36,621 nt of DNA from the NCBI GenBank assembly GCA_900551075.1, contig URVB01000037.1, positions 1-36,621 on the forward strand, written 5' to 3'. Below the pieces are notes generated by a model. The model was not told where the DNA came from. It saw nothing but the letters and a program-made list of their open reading frames with translations, and made no database searches. Of the stretch, positions 17,309 to 26,683 are shown piece by piece. The stretch comes from an uncultured Blautia sp. (GTDB lineage: Bacteria; Bacillota; Clostridia; Lachnospirales; Lachnospiraceae). Position 1 is the first letter of the stretch. Each line of letters opens with the position of its first letter. The position numbers and the translations under genes were made by a program.

Positions 17309-19498
17309 ATGGCTTTCAAACAAGTGCAGACGACCTGTCCCTATTGTGGCGCAGGGTGTCAGATTATGTTCACAGTCGATGCGGATGCAAATAAGATTGT
17401 GGAAGCAGTTCCTGCAAACGGCAGGACGAACGAGGGAACACTTTGTTTAAAAGGTCATTATGGCTGGGATTATCTGAATGATCCACAGATTTTGACCAAA
17501 CGTCTCCGTAAACCGATGATCCGCAAGGGAGGCAAAAAATCTCCGCTTGTAGAAGTGTCCTGGGAGGAAGCAATCTCTTATGTTGCAGGACGTCTTTCTG
17601 AGATCAGGGAGAAATTCGGTCCGGATTCTATTATGGGAACGGGGTCTGCAAGAGGTGCGGGCAATGAAGCGAATTACTTGATGCAGAAATTTATGCGCGC
17701 ATGTATCGGTACCAACAATATTGATCATTGCGCACGAATATGACATGCGCCTTCGGTAGCGGGTCTACTGTATTCTTTAGGATCAGGCGCAATGTCTATG
17801 GGCATCCCGGAAATCGAGGATGCAGGTTGTTTATTATGTTTTGGATATAATGGCGCGGATTCCCATCCGATTGTTGCGAGGAGAATTGTGCGCGGCAAAC
17901 AAAAGGGAATGAAAATTATCTGTGTGGATCCTCGTGTGACAGAAACTGCACGTATTTCCGATATCCATCTGCAGCTGAAGGGCGGCACCAATCTGGCCCT
18001 TGTTAATGCAATTGCAAATGTCATCTGGAATGAAGGTCTGGCAGATAAAGCGTTTATTGAGGAACATACAAAGGGATTTGATGATTTCCTGAAGGTGATT
18101 GAGAGGTATACTCCGGAATATGCGGAGCCAATTACGCACATCCCGGCTGAAGAAATCCGCAAGGCTGCAAGACTGTATGCGACTACCAGGCCCGCAATGA
18201 TTTTGTACGGTATGGGAGTCTGTCAGTTTACGCAGGCAGTAGATGTCGTAAAGGGACTGGCGAATCTTGCACTTATGACAGGCAATTTCGGCGGTCCGGC
18301 CATGGGAATCGGGCCTGTCCGCGGACAGAACAATGTACAGGGCGCCTGCGATATGGGAGCGCTGCCTAATTCCTATCCGGGATATCAGAATATTACAGTT
18401 GCGGAATATCGTGAGAAATTTGAGAAGGCCTGGGGTGTACCGCTGTCCGATCAGATTGGCTGTCCGATTACTCATGTGCCTCACCGGATTCTCCACGAAA
18501 AGGATGAGAAAAAGCGGATTCATGCGTATTACATATTCGGAGAAGACCCTGCCCAGTCAGACCCTGATCTGGCAGAGGTAAGAGAAGCCTTGGATAAATG
18601 CGATTTTGTAATCATGCAGGATATTTATATGAACAAAACCGGCCTTTACGCAGATGTAATCCTGCCGGCAACTGCCTGGGGTGAGCATGAAGGCGTTTAT
18701 ACCTGTGCTGACCGGGGCTTCCAGAGAATCCGTAAAGTGTTGGAGCCGGAGGGTGACGTAAAGCCCGACTGGAAGATTATTGCTGAAATTTCCACAGCTA
18801 TGGGCTATCCGATGAATTATGAGAACACGGAAGAAATCTGGAATGAACTGATTGATCTGTGTCCGGGCTTTGCCGGAGCGACCTATGAAAAAATGGAGAA
18901 ATACGGCAGTGTACAGTGGCCGTGCCGTGATAAGTCCATGGAGGACAGGGGAACACCATACCTTCATAAAGACGGCAAATTTGCAACTAAGGATCAGAAA
19001 GCTTTATTTTATGGAACAGAGTGGCATCCGCCTATGGAGCTTGAAAATGACCGGTACCCGATGACTCTGTCTACTGTGCGTGAGGTCGGACACTATTCTG
19101 TGCGTACCATGACGGGCAACTGCCGGACTCTGCGCAATCTGGAGGATGAGCCTGGCTGGGTACAGATGAATACCCAAGACTGCATCCGTATGGGACTGAA
19201 GAAGGGAGAACTGGTAAAAATTCTCTCCAGGAGAGGGTATTGCATTACCCGCTGTCTGCCTACGGACAGAGTAAAGGCTGGAGCTACTTACATGACTTAT
19301 CAGTGGTGGATAGGCGCCTGCAACGAGCTGACGACAGCTAAGCTGGATCCAATCAGTAATACGCCGGAATATAAATACTGTGCCTGCCGCGTGGAAAAAA
19401 TTGAAGATCAGAACTGGGCGGAACAGCATGTAAAGGAACTTTATGACGAAATACGCACCCAGATGGGGATTGATACCGGAAAGGGGGCGAAGGCATGA
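17309..19498 (+). CDS. fdhF: Selenocysteine-containing formate dehydrogenase subunit (HDCR FdhF)
   Basis: Catalytic molybdopterin subunit that interconverts CO2 and formate. It is one 729-residue frame if the in-frame TGA at 17741 is read as selenocysteine (Sec145): the context CARI-U-HAPSVAG matches the conserved Sec site of FdhF, and a SECIS-like hairpin follows at once. The N-terminal [4Fe-4S] site is C10, C13, C17 and C46 (CPYCGAGC, then TLCLKGH). The remainder carries the usual molybdopterin oxidoreductase segments (GQNNVQGACDMGALPN) and C-terminal dinucleotide-binding domain. The start at 17309 follows CAGGAGGG. Its stop overlaps the next ATG. The two HycB-like proteins and HydA2 downstream make it the FdhF of an HDCR complex. 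Confidence 0.95.
17741..17770 (+). promoter_or_regulatory. Sec codon and SECIS element in fdhF
   Basis: UGA is at 17741-17743. Eleven bases on, CGGTAG (17754-17759) pairs with CTACTG (17765-17770) around the loop CGGGT. The CGGT start and the GGTCT block sit at the same offsets from UGA as in the E. coli fdhF SECIS, so SelB-dependent decoding is well supported. Confidence 0.85.
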
Positions 19499-20034
19499 AC
19501 TATTTCGTGAAAGGAAATCCAGACCTCTGTATAGGATGCCGTACCTGCATGATTGGCTGTGTGGTTGCTCATGAAGGAAAGCATATTTTTGAAATTGACC
19601 CGGACTCCTATGCTTTCAATCCGAAGCTTCATATGGTAAAAACCGCCAGGCTGAGTGTTCCGGTACAGTGTAAACACTGTGAAAATCCGGCATGTATGGC
19701 AGTATGTCCGGTTGAAGCGATTTCCCGGGAAGAGCATTGCATCGTTGTACATACAGACAAGTGTATCGGCTGCAAATCCTGTATGGACGCGTGTCCGTTC
19801 GGGGCTATTGATATGGTGCCTGTTACAGGCTGTATCCAGGCTGACGGAAGCGAGAAAAAGGTGGCCAATAAATGTGATTTGTGTATCGGGAACCCGGGTG
19901 GTCCGGCATGTGTCCGTGTCTGTCCGACAGAGGCTTTGACATTGGTAACGGAAGAAGAGCTTGGCGGCGCCATGGAGCTGAAACGTATGGAAGCGGCCAG
20001 GAATACATTCCGTGAGACTTGTGCACCGGAATAG
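19495..20034 (+). CDS. HycB-like polyferredoxin subunit (HDCR)
   Basis: Electron-transfer subunit with four [4Fe-4S] clusters. Cysteine sets are visible in order: CIGCRTCMIGC near residue 12, CKHCENPACMAVCP in the middle, CIGCKSCMDACP after it, and a split CDLC...CVRVCP set. The 179-residue length is normal for HycB/HydN proteins. It starts inside the fdhF stop (ATGA), so the two are translated together. In HDCR two such proteins pass electrons between formate dehydrogenase and hydrogenase and build the filament core. This copy lies next to FdhF in gene order. Confidence 0.9.
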   Translation: MNYFVKGNPDLCIGCRTCMIGCVVAHEGKHIFEIDPDSYAFNPKLHMVKTARLSVPVQCKHCENPACMAVCPVEAISREEHCIVVHTDKCIGCKSCMDACPFGAIDMVPVTGCIQADGSEKKVANKCDLCIGNPGGPACVRVCPTEALTLVTEEELGGAMELKRMEAARNTFRETCAPE

Positions 20035-20049
20035 GAGGACGAAAAATCT

Positions 20050-20613
20050 ATGAGAAAAGAAATGGGGTCTTTCGTTGTGGGAGACAGCACCAAATGCACC
20101 GGATGCAGGGCCTGTGAGCTTGCGTGCTTTACAGTCCACGGCAGCAGGAGTAACCACATTGGAAAAACTGTGGGAACAGTAACGATTCCGGTTACACCCC
20201 GGCTGTTCCTTACAAAATTTGAGCAGGGATGTATGCCGATTCAATGCAAGCACTGTGAAAATGCACCATGTCTGAATGTCTGTACAAAAGGCGCAATCAG
20301 CCGTATAGATCATCAGGTGGTTGTGGATGCGGACAGGTGCATTGGCTGCAAGGATTGTATGCAGGCGTGTCCTTTTGGGGCGATTGCGCTTCTTCCCCAT
20401 GCAAAGGATGGACGGCTGGTGGCTCAGGCTGTATCCGAAGAACCGAAAGTGTTTGCGGCCAAATGCGATTTGTGTTCCGGAATAGAAGGGGGACCGGCGT
20501 GTGTCCGTGTCTGTCCGCATCAGGCGCTGCGCGTGGTGGAGCCGGAATCTGAGCGCGAGGAAAAAAATATCAGAGCGGCAGAAGCATTGCTCCTGACTAA
20601 AAATTGGAAATAA
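20050..20613 (+). CDS. Second HycB-like polyferredoxin subunit (HDCR)
   Basis: Paralogue of the preceding protein with the same four-cluster layout: CTGCRACELAC, CKHCENAPCLNVC, CIGCKDCMQACP and CDLC...CVRVCP. It is 187 residues long, with a charged, probably helical tail after residue 160 (SEREEKNIRAAEALLL). In the known HDCR the C-terminal helices of the HycB subunits drive filament assembly, so this tail may do so here; that is inference. It starts after GGAGGACGAAAAATCT, 15 bases after the first copy. The two copies differ clearly in sequence, so this is an old duplication. Confidence 0.9.
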   Translation: MRKEMGSFVVGDSTKCTGCRACELACFTVHGSRSNHIGKTVGTVTIPVTPRLFLTKFEQGCMPIQCKHCENAPCLNVCTKGAISRIDHQVVVDADRCIGCKDCMQACPFGAIALLPHAKDGRLVAQAVSEEPKVFAAKCDLCSGIEGGPACVRVCPHQALRVVEPESEREEKNIRAAEALLLTKNWK

Positions 20614-20628
20614 GGGAGGACGAAATTC

Positions 20629-21993
20629 ATGATAGTAGCAATTGATCAGAATATTTGTACCGGCTGCCGTGAGTGTGCAGAGGTCTGTCCTGCCTATGCG
20701 ATTACAGGGGAGCAGGGAAAGCCGCAGACGATTGACACGGATCGGTGTGTTATGTGCGGGCAGTGTGTACAGAAGTGCAAATCTTATGTTTCTGTGCTGA
20801 CACATGGAAAAGATGCCTGCGAAAGGATAAAAAAAGAAAGAGGGATTCCTGACTGCGTGAATGAGCCGCTGTTTGCCGCACATGCAGTCTGTAACCTGGA
20901 CAAAGTAAAGGCAGCACTTGCAGATAAGAGCAAATTCACTGTTGTGCAATGTGCTCCTGCAGTCCGTGTGGCGATTGCTGAGGAATTTGGTGCGGAGCTG
21001 GGAAGCCTGACACCGGGTAAACTGGCAGCCGCTCTTCACGCAGTCGGGTTTGACCGGGTTTATGACACTAATTTCCCGGCAGATGTAACTATAATGGAGG
21101 AAGGGACCGAGCTGGTAAAGAGGGTAACAGAAGGCGGCGTTTTGCCGATGTTTACTTCCTGTTGTCCGGCATGGGTAAAATTCCTTGAAAATAATTATCC
21201 GGAGCTGAAGGAGCATCTGTCTTCTGCCAAGAGCCCGCAGCAGATCGGCGGTGCCATATTCAAAACTTATGGTGCGCAGTTGGAAAATAAAGACGGCTCC
21301 TCAATTTACAGCGTTTCCGTGATGCCCTGTACCTGCAAGGAATTCGAGTGTGAGCGTCCGGAAATGAAGGACAGTGGTTATCGTGATGTGGATGTTGCCA
21401 TTACCACCAGGGATCTTGCGTGGCTGCTCAAAGATGCGGATATTGACTGGACTGCTTTAAAAGAGGCAGCGTTTGATCAGCCTTTAGGCCTATATACCGG
21501 CGCGGGAACGATTTTTGGTGTTACCGGAGGTGTTATGGAGGCGGCTATACGAACCGGCTATGAACTAATCACAGGTCAGCCGATTCCGGAGGTAGAGGTA
21601 ACAGCAGTCAGAGGTACCGAAGGATTCCGTACTTCTACCATTAAGGCAGGTGACCTGGAACTCAGAGTAGGAGTTGTGACGGGACTTAAGAATGTGCTTC
21701 CTGTATTGGAAGCTGTTAAAAACGGCTCCCTGAACCTTCATTTTATTGAAGTAATGACCTGCCCGGAGGGTTGTGTAAGCGGCGGAGGGCAGCCCAAACT
21801 GCTTATGGACACGGACAGGGAGCAGGCTTATGCAGCCCGCAGAGAAGCGACGTTTGTGCATGATCGTGCGCTTCCATACCGGAAATCTCACGAAAACCCG
21901 GCAATTAAAAGGATATATGAAGAGTTTTTGGAAGCACCGAACAGTCATATAGCGCATCATCTGCTTCATACTACATACTGTAATAAATTATAA
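20629..21993 (+). CDS. hydA2: HydA2-type [FeFe] hydrogenase subunit (HDCR)
   Basis: Iron-only hydrogenase that takes up or releases H2. The N-terminus has two [4Fe-4S] motifs (CTGCRECAEVCP and CVMCGQCVQKC). The H-cluster ligands are C178 in FTSCCPAWVKF, C234 in MPCTCKEFE, and C378 and C382 in EVMTCPEGCVSGGGQP, so all four are present. It has no NADH- or ferredoxin-docking modules beyond the two clusters, matching HDCR HydA2 at 454 residues. It is last in the operon, 15 bases after the second HycB-like gene, and is followed by a perfect terminator. The maturases HydE, HydF and HydG are not in the window. Confidence 0.94.
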   Translation: MIVAIDQNICTGCRECAEVCPAYAITGEQGKPQTIDTDRCVMCGQCVQKCKSYVSVLTHGKDACERIKKERGIPDCVNEPLFAAHAVCNLDKVKAALADKSKFTVVQCAPAVRVAIAEEFGAELGSLTPGKLAAALHAVGFDRVYDTNFPADVTIMEEGTELVKRVTEGGVLPMFTSCCPAWVKFLENNYPELKEHLSSAKSPQQIGGAIFKTYGAQLENKDGSSIYSVSVMPCTCKEFECERPEMKDSGYRDVDVAITTRDLAWLLKDADIDWTALKEAAFDQPLGLYTGAGTIFGVTGGVMEAAIRTGYELITGQPIPEVEVTAVRGTEGFRTSTIKAGDLELRVGVVTGLKNVLPVLEAVKNGSLNLHFIEVMTCPEGCVSGGGQPKLLMDTDREQAYAARREATFVHDRALPYRKSHENPAIKRIYEEFLEAPNSHIAHHLLHTTYCNKL

Positions 21994-22000
21994 AACAGGG

Positions 22001-22036
22001 CAGGCTCCCCGGGAAACCGGGGAGCCTGATACTTTT
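22001..22036 (+). terminator. Rho-independent terminator after the HDCR operon
   Basis: A perfect 12-base stem, CAGGCTCCCCGG/CCGGGGAGCCTG with a GAAA tetraloop, is followed by ATACTTTT. It lies 8 bases after the hydA2 stop. Confidence 0.92.
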
Positions 22037-22047
22037 ACCAACAAAAT

Positions 22048-22076
22048 TTGAATTCATGATAATTCTGTGGTACAAT
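22048..22076 (+). promoter_or_regulatory. Promoter for selB-selD-selA
   Basis: TTGAAT, a 17-base spacer and TACAAT with a TG extension lie between the HDCR terminator and selB. Confidence 0.65.
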
Positions 22077-22148
22077 ACAGATTCAGAGAACTGTCTGTCA
22101 AAGTTACAGGCATAATGCAAAATTCGGCGGAATAATCAGGTGATATAT

Positions 22149-24053
22149 ATGAAGCATGTAATTATTGGGACGGCAGGCCATGTAGATCATGGAAAAACAT
22201 GCCTGATTAAAGCGTTGACCGGAATCGATACGGACCGCTTGAAGGAAGAAAAAAAACGTGGAATTACCATTGAACTTGGCTTTGCATACCTGGATTTTCC
22301 GGATGGACAGAGAGCAGGTGTCATTGATGTACCGGGTCATGAAAAATTTGTAGCAAATATGCTGGCTGGTGCCGGAGGCATGGATTTGGCGATGCTCGTG
22401 GTTGCTGCGGATGAGGGGGCTATGCCGCAGACCGTAGAGCATTTGGATATTCTTTCTATTCTTGGAATTACCAGAGGTGTGATTGCTGTTACCAAGACAG
22501 ATCTGGCTGATCAGGAGCTTACAGAGCTGGTGACGGAGGATGTACAGGAGCTTGTAAAAGGGACTTTTTTGGAGAACGCGCCCATAATTCCTGTTTCTGT
22601 ATACGATGGCAGCGGAATCGGGGAACTCAGGGAAACGCTCTGGAAGCTGTGCAGAGAGCTTCCGGAGAGAGGAGATTCCGGGTCTTTCAGGCTTCCGGTT
22701 GACCGGGTCTTTACTTTGAAGGGCTTTGGGACAATCGCAACCGGAACACTTATGGAAGGCAAAGTAAAAAAAGAGCAGGAGGCGGTTCTTTATCCTGAAA
22801 AGATTCCTGTAAAAATAAGGAGTATCCAGGTACACTCCCAGAATACTGATGTAGCCTATGCAGGACAGAGGGTTGCAGTCAATCTGCCGGACAGAAAAAA
22901 AGAAGAGGTGCAGCGGGGAGCTGTAATTGCTTCTAAGGACAGTCTTTATCCCAGCAGAATGCTGGATGTAAGGCTGCAGGTACTGCGCCATACAGAGCGT
23001 GCCGTCCGGCATGGAAGCCGGGTCCATATTTATCATGGAACCAGGGAACTGCTGGGAAGGGTTATTCTGATGCAGGGTGAAGAGCTTCGGGCAGGAGAAA
23101 GCTGTTATGCGCAGCTACGGCTGGAGGAGGAAACAGCAGCCCGAAAAGGAGATCGTTTTGTGATTCGGTTTTATTCTCCCGCAGAGACATTGGGAGGCGG
23201 CGTGATTCTGGATTCCAGTCCCCGTAAGCATCGCAAAAACGATAAAAAGGCCCTGGCTGCATTTGCAATCAAGGAAAACGGAACACAGAAAGAGCTGCTG
23301 GAGCTTTCCTGTCTGGAACACAGCGGAAATTTTTATTCCCTGAACGAGCTGGCAAAGCGGAGCTTACTGGACGGTTCCCGGATAAAACATCTGGCACAGA
23401 AACTCTGTGAAGAAAAAAAGCTTGTCCGCATCACGGAGCAGGTTTATATTCATCAGGAAGAGCTTGCTCTTTACAGGCGGCGGGTACTGGATTTTTTAGG
23501 CGAATTTCATAAGAACTATCCTCTGAAAGAGGGAATGGGACTGGAGGAAGCCAGAAGCCGTATGCAGCTAGGGATTCACCAGAAAATGGCAGATGCCATT
23601 TTGGAGATTCTGAAGCAGGAGAAGTATATTAAGGAGCAGAACCGGGTATTCAGCAAATATGGCTTTAAAGTAGTTGTAAAGGAAGATGAGGATGCCATGA
23701 TAAAGGAGATTATCCGGTATTTTAGAGAAGCCGCTTATGCGCCTCTTACTACGGAGCTGTATATTGGCGGGCACCAGTCTCAGAAAAAATTCCGGGCAGT
23801 GTTTACCTCTCTTTTAAACAAAAAAATTCTCATCCGCCTGGATGGGCAGTATTGTCTTCACAAAGATTATTACGAAAAAGCAAAGTCTGCGTTTGCGGAA
23901 ATGGCGGAGACAAAGCAGGTAGTTATCCTGGGAGAGTTTCGGGATTATCTGGGATGTTCCCGGAAGATGGCCGTCGCTTTGCTTGAACATTTTGATAAAA
24001 ACGGTTTTACCAGAAAAACTGATCAGGGAAGGGTACTGAAGGCTTTTCTGTAA
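22149..24053 (+). CDS. selB: Selenocysteine-specific elongation factor SelB
   Basis: GTPase that carries Sec-tRNA to the ribosome and binds the SECIS hairpin. GTPase motifs are clear: G1 GHVDHGKT near residue 10, G2 RGITIEL, G3 DVPGHEKF and G4 TKTDL. The roughly 300 C-terminal residues form the winged-helix repeats that bind the mRNA. The 634-residue length is normal. The ATG at 22149 has an AGGTGA site; a GTG at 22140 overlaps that site and is less likely. It serves the two UGA codons in this window, in fdhF and selD. First of a three-gene Sec operon. Confidence 0.96.
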   Translation: MKHVIIGTAGHVDHGKTCLIKALTGIDTDRLKEEKKRGITIELGFAYLDFPDGQRAGVIDVPGHEKFVANMLAGAGGMDLAMLVVAADEGAMPQTVEHLDILSILGITRGVIAVTKTDLADQELTELVTEDVQELVKGTFLENAPIIPVSVYDGSGIGELRETLWKLCRELPERGDSGSFRLPVDRVFTLKGFGTIATGTLMEGKVKKEQEAVLYPEKIPVKIRSIQVHSQNTDVAYAGQRVAVNLPDRKKEEVQRGAVIASKDSLYPSRMLDVRLQVLRHTERAVRHGSRVHIYHGTRELLGRVILMQGEELRAGESCYAQLRLEEETAARKGDRFVIRFYSPAETLGGGVILDSSPRKHRKNDKKALAAFAIKENGTQKELLELSCLEHSGNFYSLNELAKRSLLDGSRIKHLAQKLCEEKKLVRITEQVYIHQEELALYRRRVLDFLGEFHKNYPLKEGMGLEEARSRMQLGIHQKMADAILEILKQEKYIKEQNRVFSKYGFKVVVKEDEDAMIKEIIRYFREAAYAPLTTELYIGGHQSQKKFRAVFTSLLNKKILIRLDGQYCLHKDYYEKAKSAFAEMAETKQVVILGEFRDYLGCSRKMAVALLEHFDKNGFTRKTDQGRVLKAFL

Positions 24054-24097
24054 AAAAGAATTACCCGAAGCAGATGGGGGGAAGGAGGTGAGTCCAT

Positions 24098-25135
24098 ATG
24101 GAAGAAAACAGAATTCGTTTGACGCAGATGTCCCATGCAGCCGGCTGAGCGGCAAAAGTAGGTCCTGGGACCCTTGCTCAAGTTTTGAGTAAGCTGCCGA
24201 AGTTTAATGATCCAATGCTGCTGGTCGGTACGGAGACATCTGATGATGCTGCTGTATACCAGATATCGGAAGAACTTTCAATGATCCAGACGGTAGACTT
24301 TTTTACTCCTGTTGCGGACGATCCATATACATTTGGCCAGATTGCTGCGGCAAACGCGTTAAGTGATGTCTATGCAATGGGCGGTGAACCAAAGCTTGCC
24401 CTGAATATTGCTGCTTTTCCAAATTGTCTGGATATAGAAATCCTGGGTGAAATTCTGAGGGGCGGAGCGGATAAAGTCCTTGAAGCGGGAGCAGTTTTGG
24501 CAGGCGGTCATACGATTCAGGATGAAGAGCCGAAGTATGGACTCTGTGTGACCGGTTTTGTTCACCCTAAAAAGCTCTGGAAGAATTACGGTGCTGAGGA
24601 AGGAGATGTTCTCATTCTCACAAAGCCTTTGGGAAGCGGGATTATCAATACCGCCGTAAAAGCGGAATTTGCTTCAGCTCAGGAGGCGGATTTTGCCGTA
24701 AAAACAATGACAGCCTTAAATAAATACGCAAGAGATGCGGCCAGAGAATATCATGTGCACAGCTGCACGGACATTACTGGTTTTGGACTGGCCGGACATG
24801 CTCTGGAGATGGCAGAGGGAAGTGAGAAAACCCTGATTCTTCAGACCGGCAGTCTTCCGGTTATGCCTGGTGTGGCATATTATGCACAGATGGGACTGGT
24901 TCCAGCAGGTGCATACCGGAACAGGGAATATGTGCATCCGCTGGCAGAAAGCTGTGTGAGGGAAACATGGCTGGAGGATGTGGCGTATGATCCCCAGACT
25001 TCCGGCGGGCTTCTTTTGTCACTTCCCAAGCCGGATGCGAAGGCTTTGTTGAAAAAGCTGGAGGCTATGGGGTTACCGGGGGCGGCTATCGGATCTGTCA
25101 CTAAAAAACAAAAAAAATCTCTGATTTTGGAATGA
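24098..25135 (+). CDS. selD: Selenide, water dikinase, a selenoprotein
   Basis: Makes selenophosphate from selenide and ATP, the selenium donor for SelA. The full gene starts at 24098 after a strong AAGGAGGTG site and contains an in-frame TGA at 24146 read as selenocysteine (Sec17), giving MSHAAG-U-AAKVGPG; many SelD proteins have cysteine there. With the Sec codon the protein is 345 residues, the normal length. Later segments include GPGTLAQVLSKLP, TSDDAAVYQIS and GGHTIQDEEPKYG. A frame that started downstream of the TGA would lack the catalytic glycine-rich loop and active-site residue. It follows selB by 44 bases and precedes selA by 15. Confidence 0.95.
24146..24180 (+). promoter_or_regulatory. 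Sec codon and likely SECIS hairpin in selD
   Basis: UGA is at 24146-24148. TGAGC (24146-24150) can pair with GCTCA (24176-24180), and GGTC (24161-24164) with GACC (24169-24172) around loop CTGG. The spacing differs from the fdhF element, so the fold should be treated as likely rather than certain. Confidence 0.65.
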
Positions 25136-25150
25136 AATGTAAAGAAGGTT

Positions 25151-26584
25151 ATGAACAGAAAAGATTATTTTATGATGATTCCAAAGGTGGATCATATTCT
25201 GAAGGAAAAGAAAATCCAGGAATTGTGCGAAATATATGGAAAGGGAGCTGTCCTGGAAGAAATCCGCGATGTTCTGGATCAATTGAGGGAGATTGTCCGT
25301 ACAGGAGAAGAGGAAGAAGTCCGTTTTGTTATGGAGCATATGCTGGAAAAGATTGCAGAGCAGCTTCGGTCTGGTGCAGTGTTTCCTTTTCGGAGAGTAT
25401 TTAATGCAACGGGAATTCTCCTGCACACAAATCTGGGACGCGCACCGCTTGGAAAGGTGCAGATTGAGGCTGTTGCTGAGACAATGCGGGGTTTTTCCAA
25501 TCTGGAATACAATCTGGAAACCGGAAAAAGAGGAAGACGCTGGGAGCATTATGTAGAGACCATAACGAGAGTCACCGGGGCGGAGGGAGCAATTGCGGTG
25601 AATAACAATGCCGCTGCTGTCACTTTGATGCTTAGCGTCCTTGGAGCGGGCAAGGAGGTTTTGGTTTCCAGGGGAGAGCTTATTGAAATCGGCGGAAGAT
25701 TCCGTATTCCGGAGGTTATGGAGCAAAGCGGTGCGGTTTTGAGGGAAGTGGGAACAACGAACCGTACCAGAATTTCTGATTACGAAAGAGCCATTACAGA
25801 GGAAACAGGAATCTTGCTGAAGGTGCATACCAGCAATTACAAAATTGTGGGCTTTACAGAGGAAGCTTCTGTGGAGGAGCTGGCAGAACTGGGACGCAGA
25901 TATCATCTGCCGGTTATTGTGGATTTGGGAAGCGGTGTTTTGGTTGATTTGGAGAGGTTTGGCCTGGATCACGAGCCAACTGTGCAGGAGGTTCTGAAAA
26001 AGGGAGCGGATCTGGTGAGCTTTTCCGGAGATAAGCTTCTGGGCGGCCCGCAGGCAGGAATTATTGCAGGAAACCAAAAGCTGGTCAGACTTATGGAGAA
26101 TCATCCTCTGATGAGAGCTATGAGGCTGGATAAATGTACCATAGCAGCCCTGGCGGCAACCTTTCGGGAATATCTGGATGAGGATAGGGCAATCAAAAAT
26201 ATTCCGGTTCTAACAATGCTTGCAAGAAGTGTCCTGGAGTTAAAGGGACAGGCAGAGGAGCTTTGTGAGGCGCTTGAGAATCACAATTATGATGCGGAGT
26301 TTAAGGCAGAGCCAAGCACTGCTATGCTGGGTGGAGGGGCTTTGCCCATGGAGGAGGTTCGCAGTTATGCAGTGACAGTCCGGCCATATGCGGAATCCTG
26401 TGAAAAATTAGCAGAAAAGCTGCGGGGATTGCCGATTCCGGTTATTGCTCACAGAAAGGATGATAAAATCTGGCTGGATATGCGGACGATTTTATTGGAA
26501 GAAAGAAGGGAATTTAAAAAAGAGCTCGAAGAGTTCTTTTTGGCGGACGCCTGTGGGAATCGAACCCACCCAGGACGCGGCTAA
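25151..26584 (+). CDS. selA: L-seryl-tRNA(Sec) selenium transferase
   Basis: PLP enzyme that turns seryl-tRNA(Sec) into selenocysteinyl-tRNA(Sec), using selenophosphate from SelD. The PLP lysine is K295 in LVSFSGDKLLGGPQAG. Other family segments are FNATGILLHTNLGRAPL and NNNAAAVTLML. The start at 25151 has AGAAGG very close (2-3 bases); ATGs at 25172 and 25175 are weaker alternatives. The last 14 residues (LADACGNRTHPGRG) are encoded by the complement of the tRNA-Sec gene, because no stop occurs before 26582. The family usually ends just before this tail, so the tail is probably dispensable. Confidence 0.94.
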   Translation: MNRKDYFMMIPKVDHILKEKKIQELCEIYGKGAVLEEIRDVLDQLREIVRTGEEEEVRFVMEHMLEKIAEQLRSGAVFPFRRVFNATGILLHTNLGRAPLGKVQIEAVAETMRGFSNLEYNLETGKRGRRWEHYVETITRVTGAEGAIAVNNNAAAVTLMLSVLGAGKEVLVSRGELIEIGGRFRIPEVMEQSGAVLREVGTTNRTRISDYERAITEETGILLKVHTSNYKIVGFTEEASVEELAELGRRYHLPVIVDLGSGVLVDLERFGLDHEPTVQEVLKKGADLVSFSGDKLLGGPQAGIIAGNQKLVRLMENHPLMRAMRLDKCTIAALAATFREYLDEDRAIKNIPVLTMLARSVLELKGQAEELCEALENHNYDAEFKAEPSTAMLGGGALPMEEVRSYAVTVRPYAESCEKLAEKLRGLPIPVIAHRKDDKIWLDMRTILLEERREFKKELEEFFLADACGNRTHPGRG

Positions 26585-26638
26585 CGCCCAACACAGGTTT
26601 TGAAGACCAGGGGGCACACCAGTTACCCTTCGACGCCC
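26541..26638 (-). tRNA. selC: tRNA-Sec (anticodon TCA)
   Basis: 98-base selenocysteine tRNA. The anticodon TCA is at 26603-26601 in a CTTCAAA loop. The T arm is GTGGG-TTCGATT-CCCAC, the long variable arm pairs GGGCGT with GCGTCC, the D stem is GGGTA/TGCCC, and GCCA with an encoded CCA closes the 3' end. The acceptor-side fold is mostly paired (G-C, G-C, G-T, C-G, G-C, T-G, C-G) with a G/A mismatch at the eighth position, and the anticodon stem has one T/T mismatch. It lies opposite the 3' end of selA. Confidence 0.93.
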
Positions 26639-26683
26639 ATATAAAATTGCGATACACATTTGATACTGAAATGTTTCTATGTC

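Noticed and set aside
17171..17743. fdhF as a short truncated gene ending at the TGA, followed by a separate gene
   Set aside because: The residues around the TGA match the conserved Sec site, a SECIS hairpin follows, and the full Sec machinery is encoded nearby.
19441..21216. A 591-codon open frame on the minus strand
   Set aside because: It lies wholly opposite the two hycB-like genes and the start of hydA2, has no ribosome site or family features, and its many Cys and His residues mirror the Cys codons of the real genes.
24185..25135. selD starting after the TGA
   Set aside because: That start has no ribosome site and would remove the active site, whereas the ATG at 24098 has AAGGAGGTG and continues in frame through the Sec codon.
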